Source: Calliopum simillimum
Taxonomy: Eukaryota > Arthropoda > Insecta > Diptera > Lauxaniidae
DNA: 64,000 nt
Direction of reading: 5' to 3'
Assembly (NCBI GenBank): GCA_951812925.1
Contig: OX638369.1
Location: 24,829,329 to 24,893,328 of the forward strand
Positions within the stretch are counted from its first letter, which is position 1, and the number at the start of each line of letters is the position of its first letter. The notes below the pieces were generated by a model. It was given only the letters and a program-made list of their open reading frames with translations. It was not told the origin of the DNA and did no database searches. The translations under genes were made by a program, and so were the position numbers. Shown here piece after piece: positions 22,992 to 34,900 of this stretch.

Positions 22992-25900
22992 GTAAGTACA
23001 AATAAAGTTTTATATACTATATCTGCATATAGAGTGATTCTTCAAAAAAAAAAAACAAAGAGAAATGTCACCAATTACTGAAATCTTCTTCTCCACAAAC
23101 ATCAATAACATATAACGTAAAATAAGTTAGTAAATAAAAGTAATTACTAGAAGCAACGAGAAATTTCTAGCAGAAAATACATATAACACAAATCCATGAT
23201 CTACTACGGCTAGTGATGAGCAAAATTAGTCTTGGTGTTTGTTATTTTTCGGGACTGCTATTCGGTGTAGCTTTGTCACGCCCTTTTCGAGCATAAAATC
23301 ATATCTCAATTCGAAATTGAACATCTTAAAAATGCAACTGCTTTGAAAAAATAAGGTTTGGCAATTTTGGATACTCAATAATCTTTAAAAAATTTTCCAT
23401 GACCAAAAAACCAAGACCCAATACCAAGACTCAATATCAAAACCAAAATCAATTCGAAGACTCAAGACTGTTATTTAATTTTCTCATCACTAACTACGCC
23501 GCAGATTTGCATGCAATGAAAAGAAATATTGAGCAAAACTGTGGTCTCATCTCTTTATAGATGACTCCTTAACATTGAGAATTATTACCTTCTCAGTGTG
23601 TATGGCTCAAATATGAGCCCAATTTTAACATATGAAAATGTTGTATAGTCACGACGAAGTACGCGACACTTCGAGAAAATTACACCAGACGTCGTCACAT
23701 GACTACATAAAAGTGCTTTATAGAAAGAAAACTTATTTTTGCCAATATTTTCTGCCTCATATCTCGAAAACAAATTTTATGTATGCCAAATATTATGTCA
23801 AATCAATAGTTAACATGTTGAGTGCCATGTGTACCGCCGGCGGTACACACTTCACTTGTAGCGCTGTGCCACCATACTAATTCAATATGTATGAAAAAAT
23901 GGCGACTTTTAATAACTGTTGAATATTGATCTATAGGGGTATATTTATAATGAATTTGTGGAAAGAGATTTGTGCTTATAAGTGTTATTTGTCCTATAAA
24001 ATGGCGTGAAGTTTAAAGTATTGAAGTTTAAGTGTGTACCGCCGGCGGTTCACGTGGCACCTGGCGGAGGACATTTTGCTTGTATGGTGGTACTCAACGT
24101 GTTAAGGAGATATTTGAGAAAAACAAAATTTTTTGCTTTCAACCGAATGACCAACTTCTAAAGACATTGAAAAAAAAAGTGGAAAAAACTTATACAGGGT
24201 GTACCGCATAAGATTGCGAAGCTTCTGGAAGGTGATAGTGGAGGCCTATGGCAAAGTTTTAGCTTATTGTATGAGCTGTCACATAGTGTATATGGTTTAT
24301 AGGATTTAAAAGGATTTCGAAAGTTCTGAACCGTTTAAGTTGATATTTTTTTTTTTTTTTTCCTATTTTTTGACATTGGCGTCCGTTTTAGTATGAAGAA
24401 GGTCTTATCAATACATCATTTTATAATTTTTTTTGAAATTCACGTTTAATTTTCTTTAATTTGGTAGTACATTTCTTTTACCAGTTTTTTAGTTTGAGGC
24501 CAGAAAAAAATACTTGTCAAGAACAATCCGTTTGAAGACTCTGCTAGATCAAGGGCAGCGAATATAGCGCGTACATATGTATTACATTGAAAAGTATTTT
24601 TTTCCGACTTCAAATTAAAAAATTGATGTAACAAATGTGCTACCAAATTAGAGAAAATTTAACGAGAATTTAAAAAAAAATTATAAAAGGATATATTTAT
24701 GGGATCTTTTTCATACTAAAATGGCCGCCAAAGTCAGAAAAAAGGAAAAAAAATTAATATATCATCTTTAAAAGTCCAGAACATTGCGAAATTCTTTTTA
24801 ACACTATGAATCATATAAGCTTTCTGAAAACTCATGAACTTAAGCTTTGCTATAAAAAAGTTTTCTCTAGCACGTTAGGGTGATCCTAAAAAAATCTTTC
24901 AAATAAAATAACTCAGAAAATCAGTTTTAACCCTATACTTTTTAAGGGGTATATTTTAGACCCCCAAATGCAATTTTTATTAATCAAGGCCTTCTCTATC
25001 ACCTCTTAGAAGCTTCTTAGCCTTACGCGATACACCCTTTAGAAAGAAAACTGATTAAAGAAATTAATAGTTTAGGAGATATTTGAGAAAAACTAAATTT
25101 TTTTGTTTTGAACTAAATGAGCAACTTCTAAGGACATTGCAAAAAATCATGGAAAAAACTCATATGAAAGGCTGTTACGGAATTCATGCGATTTCATAAA
25201 TTTTTTTTTCGAAAGCTTTTTGCTGAAAACCGTAAATCGACTGATAAAATGTATTTTGATATTTTTTATTGGAAATTTTATGCTCTACAAATAAAAATCA
25301 TACTTAATTGTAAACTAAAAAGCATAGGATTTGTAGATATTCGGTAGAAATGAATTTTTTGATCTTTTTGCAGTTTTTTAAAGAATATTTTCAAAATGGT
25401 AATTGTACGTAAACATAAATCCATATTTTTTGTAGAGCATATGATTCTCCACAAAAGAAATTCTAATGCTTTTTATCGTGCGGCTCATCGTTTTCATAAA
25501 AAAGCTTTCGAAATAAAAAGTAATTGAAATCGCTCGAATTCCACATAGTATTTATTTCAACAAAATAGCCAACATAATACCACTTGGCGACCACTTGAAC
25601 GACATTTAATTTAATTTTTTTGGAATCAGTTTAATATATTCAAATCTACACATTTATACACTCAATAATGGGTTATGTACTATTCCCATACACCCACAAT
25701 ACAAGTAAATAGGCCACAAATGGTATTTATTTTGTGAAGTTGGGCGGATAAGAAGTCAATGAGTTTATAATACGTTGTTAATAGGTGGGTTCACAAATAA
25801 GATTGGAATGAGCCGCAGAATACTTTTTCTGAATTTCGATTTCTAATATGTAGTAATAAAAGGTCCTTATCAGGCAAAATGATTTAAGATAGCCGAAGAA

Positions 25901-28900
25901 ATTTTTAATGTGAATTTTGTTTAAATGTCACGGATAATTGTAATTATCTTTTTTTGAAGTAATTTTCTAATAGATCGTCAAATTTTAAATTAAATAATTT
26001 TAATGTATTTTGAGTTGTAGGACCTTTCGTAGTGTAAAAAAAATATGTTTACATTGAGATAAAGGACATCCTTCTTACTAGAGTCAGCGTGTTACTGTAG
26101 CTTCTTATTCAAAAACAATTGACAGGCTTTCGCACAAAGAAATTGTGTATTAACCCATTGCATTATCATACAACAGATAAATGAGTTGAATAGTTTTACT
26201 ACATTTAATCCTATCGATTACTTTATCTATCGTTTTTTTTTATAATGATCTACTCTGATATGATACATTTTTCAAAATTTCAAAAATAAAATATCTCTGA
26301 CTACGATCACTTTTACAAACAATTATTTAAAACAATAATTTTTATTACTTTTTTTACGACATATAATTTTGTATTTCCCTGCAACTTATCAAATATGATA
26401 ATTTGGAAATTTTCTCAGAATTATTATTTCAAAAACAAAAAAACAATAAATACGTATAATATAATATAATTAACAGTCGACAACAAAATCAACAAATAAT
26501 GAAATGGCTCATTAAATGATAAATAAAAATATAAGTATATTTATATGCATAATTTGAAAAAAACAAAAATATAAACTTATATGAAATTTTCATATAATTA
26601 ATTGATTATAACGTGATTTTATTGTGCAATATTTATACAATTATCATGTTTTTCATAATAACACTGAGAGTTCATGTCAAATCAAAGTTCAAAGGCTTTT
26701 GTTTGTTAAAATTTTTAATTATTAATGGAAAATTTGTTTTTAATGCATATTTGATACATAGGGTGTAAATGATAAGGTTGCGAACTTTTGAGCAGTGATA
26801 GAGAAGGCCTAGACTAGCAAAAATTTGCAGCTGCGGGGGTGTTCTTAAATATACCCCTGAGGAGTTATAGAGAAAAAACTGATTTTCTGACTTGTTTTAA
26901 AAAAAATGTCTTAGGTCACCATAACATTTAAGAAAAATCTTTTTTATGGGAAACATTTAGCTATTTGTATGAGCTTTCTAAGAGTGTATATGGTTTATAA
27001 GATTCAAAAAGATTTCGCAAAGTTCTGCACCTTTAAAGTTGATATTTTTTTATGTTTTAGTTTTCGTTATATAAATGAATCATCCTACTATTCTTTAGAG
27101 GTATCGAAAGGTTCTATTTTTCATCAAAAAATAGTGAGATCTCATACTTTTCGACAAAAAACCTAGAACGTTCTACTTTTCGACGTAACACCTCGAAATG
27201 GAAAAAAATATATATATTTTTTTTTTTGACCTTTTTGTGTAAAATTTTCAAGCCCGAATATCTGGAAAACCAGAACTAAACCGCAAAAATTACTTATATC
27301 ACTAAACTCAGCGTACTCGAATTATGTTTTTTACCCAGGACACAAGAATATCAGACAAAAAAGTTTAAGTGTTAAAAACTTTTGTATACATACAAACAAT
27401 ATTATGATTTTTTTTTTTTAATTTTAAAGACAATCAATAAATCAATCAATCAATATTAAGCATCAAACGTTTAATTAAATGATTTATGACTTTTTTTGTA
27501 GGAAAAAAATCTAAATTCATGTTTAAGTGTTTAAACTACAATATTTGATTGGAATCATAAGTATTTTTTATAGTTTTTTAATTGAAAATCAAGAAATATG
27601 TTTTGATGTTTGCCCACAAGTTATTGAAAAAAAAAACTAAAAATGTTTGTTGAGTTGCGTACAGAACTATTCATGTCCTATTAAAAAATTATTCTTTCAA
27701 TGAATGGTTCATTATGATAATTTTCATTTATGCTTACTACAGCAGAAGAAAATGGAAAAAATTCGAAAAAATTAGAGATCTAAAATAGCCATAATCAAAT
27801 ATTTCCCCATTCTTGCCACAAGCTTGTAAATTTTTTGAATTTTTAAATGGTATTGGAGTCATTCAGTTAAGCACTTTAACTTGTTTTAAAATATACAACT
27901 CATCCAAATAAAAGCAATATCAATATCAAGTATACCAAAAGATGACTTTATTTGTATCAAAAGTACCTTAAACAGTCTAGAAAATTGAAAATTCTATGTG
28001 AAGCTAACTACTTATATGTTTCACTTCGAACTTTAAAATATTTAATGACTGACAAAAAGCATGTTAATAGTTTTTTTTGCATTTCTATCGATTGTTTAGA
28101 AATTTGTCTATGAAACATCCTTAACATACATATATGAAATTGATTAAAGAGTTTTTCCAGAATTTATAGTTCAACGTCCATTAGCACGCATAAAATTATA
28201 AAACGTCACATGCTTTTCCATCCAAAAGTTTAAAACTCATCGAATAGTGGACGCTAATATAGACACTTGGCACTTCCCTGTTTAGATAATGTTGCTGGGT
28301 AATTGCCTTATTTATTTTATTTAAAAATACTAAATGTTATACAACTTTCGCATGCCATGCTCACTGACAATTATTGTTAAGTTAATGCATTAATAACAAT
28401 GCAAGGTTTTTTTGTTTTAATTACAGAGACTTCTCTTTGACCATTATTGTAGGTGGTTCTGGTTGTTGCACCTTCATAACTCGATTGATATAATTAATAT
28501 GATACTCTTTTACAACTACACGTACATATGTACATGTACTTTTCAATGGTATAACAACTGAGTTTGTGTTAATAAAATGGATATTTGTAATTATTATAAT
28601 TATAATAATAATAATAAAACAGTGACATTATAATTTAATCATATATTCATTATGATTTAATCGAATTGTAGCGTTAACAAAAGTTGCAACAATCTACATG
28701 AGAGCACACACACATGCAATATCGATTCGCATGCGAGCCAAAACACAAAGACAAACAACCAACCAACTATTAATTAAAAATGATTAATTTAACGGTTCTT
28801 TGCAGACATACACACACATAAGTGTGTGTGTATGTAAAAGTATAGAAATATGAAAAATATTAACGTGTCAGTTTAATGAAATTAATTAAAAAAATATACA

Positions 28901-31900
28901 GTGAACAAATTCAAACGAAACCGTAATCAAATGGTTGAAAAAATTCTTTTCCTTTGTTTCATTAAAATTCGAATGAAAAACTCAACATTTTTTTTTTTTC
29001 TTTTTTAAGTACTTTTATTTCGAATATATCATTTATTGCTAAAATGCATGGTGTTGAAGTTGGTGATTTTTTTGATTTTCATAGAAAATCAAAAATTCAT
29101 AGTGTTTATGCGAACACGTATAATCCCCAAAAGTAGGGATAAATTCTTCGTAGTTGGCAATGCAATTTCATTGCTTAATCAAACAATGCCCCCCCGCTCA
29201 TAGCTGTCAAATTCTTTTCATTTACTCCTTCATTAGTTTATTAACAATATTTGGAACAGCATTGGCTGCGGCATAAAGTTAAAAAGTTTAATTCTCATAC
29301 TGAACAAAGTTTAATAGTAAAATCATTGTATGACGTGCAGGCAATTTATGTCAAGCAATGTACCGGGGCAAGGTGTTAAACTGGAGAGAGGCATACACAG
29401 CATCTCCGAATTACTTGATTTTTCCCAAGGACAAGTGAGAGGGAACCTTAGTCATTTTTGTCACATTTCCCAACACAAAAAGAAGGCTCTGGTTCCTGGT
29501 TTATAACTCAAGCCAGTGGCCGGAACACGTGGCTCACATCAAACTTTGTAAATGTTTCATTTTAAAATGCTCTGGTCATAAAAAAAAATACTAAAAAAAA
29601 AAAAAATTTTCGCCAAAATTTTTGAATTTTAATAATACATTTATATTTTTATTTCTAAAGTACCACCATAGTTTCTTAAAAAAATGTTTCAATTTCTAAG
29701 TTTTAAAATGGGATATAATTCATGATAAGATTCAGTCCTTGAATAATTGTTTTCGGCTGTTGAACGCCCGGGTTCGTCAAATCGCTTTTTTTGTACTCAA
29801 AAGTAATGCATTTTTCGAAAAAATTGTGTATGAAATAAAATTCTTAGAATCATCCAAGCGAAACGTGAGAATTTGGCTTTTTTTCTTGAGTTTTTGGATA
29901 GTTTTAAATGGTTTTTTTTTTTTTTTTTGGCTCCATATTTGAAAAAATTACAATATAAAATGTTTAAAAAAATTCAGAAAAAATGTACATGTATCACGGT
30001 GCTCAATCTCAATGGGACGACGTGGGTACCCTTTTTTTTTTTTGCTGAAATCAACAGTTCTAAATCTCCTGAGTAAAATGATATGCTTTTTGAAACCGCA
30101 ACTTTGGCGCATCTTTTTTTTGGCAAAATGGGTTAAGTTGATTTGATGGTTATTGTATAAGACTCTAAAATATGTTGAAGTTTTTTTTTGTCACAATAAT
30201 TATGCCGATTAGTGTAGTTGGTGTAATGATTTTTTTTATATGAAAAAATTACACTAATATTTAGAATATTATAAAGCTATCCTACTTATAACAATTAGGA
30301 CGCCCTGTAGTAAATTAATGTAGCATAATAAAATCATACAAAAAATAAAAATTACAAACTATATAAAAAAACCAAAAAAAAAAAAAAAATACTTCAAAAT
30401 TAGGTCAAAGCTAAAGATAACATTTTTCAACGGAAATGTTGTTGACCAGGCTAAAACTTGAAAACAATAGTAGAAAAATCTCATTAAAAAATTTTGGCGT
30501 TATACAACCGCAAAATGGCAAAAAGTAGCACGCAGATTATGATGATGATGATGATGTTGTGGATGCTGATGTCTGGCAATAAAAATTTTAAATTAAATTT
30601 TGCAGCATTTTTTTATTTTTGAGAGAATGATAAATCATTGCAAAAATAAAATAACTAAAAAACTCCAAACAATTGTTAATAAATTTTGTTGGCTTAAATG
30701 TAAAATTAAAGTAATAAAATGAAAGCAAGCGAAAAAAATTAGTTTCATAGAATTTGCATACAATGAAGGTTGGTTTTTTTTTCAAAATTTTGTCGTTTTG
30801 AAAAAGGAAACAAAAAAAATTATTTAAAACAAAAATATCTAATAAGTACCATTGTTTAAAAAATACTTCAAAAAGTAAAAAAAGAAACAACTGAAATGTT
30901 AATAATTAGCCACATTCACACTTTCATTTCTTTCGCCAAGCGTAACTAATTCGAAATGGTTGTTCTTTGCTGAAATGTGGCTTAAGTGCTGATGGCGCCA
31001 GTAGACCTTTTTTTATTTAAATATACACGTCAGCGAAATATCAAAGTTAATTGATGAAGCTTTTTCGTTTTCATTTGTATATATTTTGCAAATGAACTTT
31101 GATAAATATTTTCAGTAAGTTAGCTTTTTTTTAAAAAAAAAAATACTGAAAATTCTACAACCTAGAAACCTCTCAATAAACTCTTATGTGAAATCTACAA
31201 GGAAGTCATAATCATCATAAAAGATCACCTTCGATGAAAATGCTTAGTTTTTGTCTTGTGCTACCCCTAGGGGTTAAAGAAAAGAGGTTAAACTCAAATT
31301 TAGAATCCTTAATATAATGCTCTCTAAACTCTTCGTAAACTATAGATATCATCATCAAACGTAAAAAAAAAAAATACAAAGCACATAGTCAAAAACTTTT
31401 AATTAAGTATGTAAACAAATGTAGATAATTTAAAAAACTGTAGTCAAAAATGTTGATAAAGTCCAAAATTTTGATAGTCAATAAATGTTGACAAAGTCAA
31501 AAAATGTGGATAAAGTCAAAAAATGTTGTTAAAGCCGAAAAATGTTGGTAAAGTAAAAAAATTTTGTTAAATTTAAAAAAATGTTGATTAAGCCGAAAAA
31601 TGTTGATAAAGTCAACAAAAGTAAAAAAATTTTAATAAAGTCAATAAATGTGTAGAAGGGTGTCCCATAACTCACGGCAGATTTAAAACTGTTTGCCATT
31701 TGTGCGGTAAAGTGTTGTCAACCAAAAAAAGAAAACAATTTTACAGTCAATAGGTTAGGGTTAGTAAATGCATGCATTTATTAACGAAATTCAGTCATAT
31801 TAGGTATATAAAAATAGTTAAGCAGTTTTTTAGCTCTTCTGAAAACTTGATAATTTCAGGTTAGGTTGTTGTGTCAAAAAGTCACAAATTGAATACAAAA

Positions 31901-34900
31901 TCGAAAATGCTAAGCATCACAAAAACGCCAGCATTAATGCATCCATCTATACCTTTTGCCCGCCGCTGTTTGACAACTCAATGCCAATTGTGCAATTCAT
32001 TTATTTTTGCATATTCAATCCTTTCTAATTGCAGACGTTAAAAGATTACCGACATATCAACAACAAGCTGCACGAAATAAATATTGTAGTTGTTAGTGAT
32101 ATTGCAAAACAAAATCCAGTGATTTTTATCACATGCACGAATGTTGCAATGTTTTTGTTTTTGTTGTAGGTTTGAAACCACAAAAAGTACCGTCTATTCT
32201 ATATGTCTGACTTTCCGGTTTATAATTATAATTAACCATTTGTTGATAAATTGGTTTGCTTGCTTGTAGTTACGTATTTTATCAGTGATAAAACCACAAA
32301 TATCATTGATATTTTCTGTTGTCATTAAATAAAAGGGCAATCGTCAGAGAAAGTGTTCACTATAGTTTTAACTACTGATACTCTTGAGCAAGCATAGAAT
32401 TTATCGATTTTTTTCATCTACTTCACAAGTTTCTTATTAGTTTATCTGACATATCATATATAGTGGTTTCAAGTAAGCACTTTAAGGGCCCAGAACTATA
32501 CGAAATCCTTTTCAACCTTATAAACCAATTCAACCCTTAGTAAGCTCATACAACTGGCTAACACCCATACCTAAATTGGAGCGTCAGCGTAATTTAACCG
32601 TCTCTGTTTCGGTATGCTCAGTATAAATTGTATGGACGAGATGGTTTAATACGCCTGACGCTCGATTAACGCTCCAATTTAGGTATAACAGTAAGATTTT
32701 TCCACAAAAACGTTGAAAAGAAAGCAAGAAAATATTGTTTTTAAAGCAAGTTTGTTAGAAAGTTAAGTTTTTCCCTACAACTCAAGGGGTACATTTTAGA
32801 CCACCCTTCATTTATAATTTTTTGTTAGTCTAGGCCTCCTCTATCACCTTCTAGAAGCTTTGAAACCCTGTATACTATCAAACACAATGAAATATTAACA
32901 ATTTAAGTAGTTTAAAATGTTAAAAATAGTAAATCATAAACTAGTCATTATAAAATGCATTACTTTAAAAACAATGTACATTTTTTAAAAAAAAGCTTAT
33001 ATACATACATATGTAGTGACTTATGTATATATGTAAGTATATAGCTCTAAAACAATAGGTATCGCAAATACACATGTAGATACAATTTATGAGCATTGAT
33101 GGCATAAAGGAAAAACCACAAAATCTGTTTTTAAGCTAAAACTCGACGACATGCATATAATCATAATACCATTGGTAATATTACGTCTCGAGGTCGTTTT
33201 GGGAGCACGATAAAATAAAACTAAAAAACAAAACATAAACAATCCAATGGAACAACATATAGGAGTATCGTTGTGTTACAATGATGATAGGTACCTAGTC
33301 GGAAATTAGTAAGCAAGCTAATAATTCACTTAATTTAAATATAACGTTGCATTCATAGGAGGAGAACATTGGTTTCTACGACGTACAATTCATGACTTTT
33401 ATAGGGCTATTCTGGCGACAGTATTAGAGCTGTCAAACAGCTCACCACAGTATTCACTGCTACGAAAGTAGCAACGAAGATGTTTTGGTATTCTGGCAGC
33501 ATTTCGAAAGCTCTTTTCCGTCTTTATGAATACGACTTTTAATACCTGCTACGTAGGAGATCTTAGAGCGATCTTAAAACTATTAGTTGCTTGCTGTCAG
33601 GTTTTTATTATGTGAAAAGTGCAGAATTATGAAAAATTTTATTTTATTTATTGTTTATAATTTTTTATCATAAAACAGCTGGGCTTAATGTTAGATTATC
33701 GACTGTTAATATTTTCTTTTTAAACCTAATTTGGCTTATTAAACTTTTAATTTTAAGAAAGAAAATATAATCAAAAATGTCTGGTCGGATCTACTTTCGG
33801 AGATATAGCCATCGAAAGATCGGGATATAGCTTTAATAAAAACCGATATAAGTTCGGAACCCCTGGCTGGATTTTCATAATATTGGTGGCATATGAAAGG
33901 TATTTTAACACACTACAAAACTGTTTTACAAAAGTTTTAAATCCGAGTCAACATTTTCGAGATATGGCGTATTTTCAAAAATTTTGACCAGTTTTTTTAT
34001 TTTTAAAGCACTATTTTTCCAAAAAATGTCTTATTAACCTATAGTTTTTGTAACAAATTGAAATCCTAATCAATTTCATTCGATTTGATATGCAATTTAT
34101 ACCTCATTTTCTTCATTAGCACATTTTTTTATAGGAAAACAAAAAAGTAAGCCAAAGAAATTTTCATGAACAACAACAACGGAAATTTGGAATTTTGCTA
34201 GCAAACTATTTGATGGATATATTATAGACTGATTCGCGGCCGAAGACCGCCGTGAAGCTGGTATTGGATTTCTGGGAGTTTTAAATCCGGAGCTGCGGCC
34301 GAAGCCGCCCACTTACTCCTACTCTTATGCCAAATTACTGTGGGAAAAAAAATCGGCCCAAATTTCAGAAAAATCGTAATATCTCGAAAACTACGAGCAA
34401 GATTTAGAAAATTTTTTGTTCAGTATTGTAGCTTATTAAATTACCTTTCATATGCCGTTTTTGTTAATAAGACATTTTTGGAAAAATAGTGCATTAAAAA
34501 CAAAAAAACTGGTAAAAATTTTCGAAAATTCGCCATATCTTCAAAACCATGACTCGGATTTAAAACTTTTGCATATCGTTTTTATAGCCAGTTAAAATAC
34601 CTTTCATATGACACTAATATTATTAAAATCCATTAAGGGATTCTGAACTTTTACTAGTTTTCATAAAAGCTATATCCCGATCTTCCGATGGCTATATCTC
34701 CGAAAGTAGATTTGACCAGAACTTTCTGTTGCTGTTGTTGTAATTAATTTTGAGAGCCCTATTTGGGCAAAAAAAAATATAAAAAAAACAACAACAGTTT
34801 TTAAAGTAAAATTGTTGCCAAAGATTTGGCAGTTGTTAAATTTTTGTTTGTATGAGTGATAATGATAAAGGGAAAAACAAAATTATAACTATTTTGGTTT

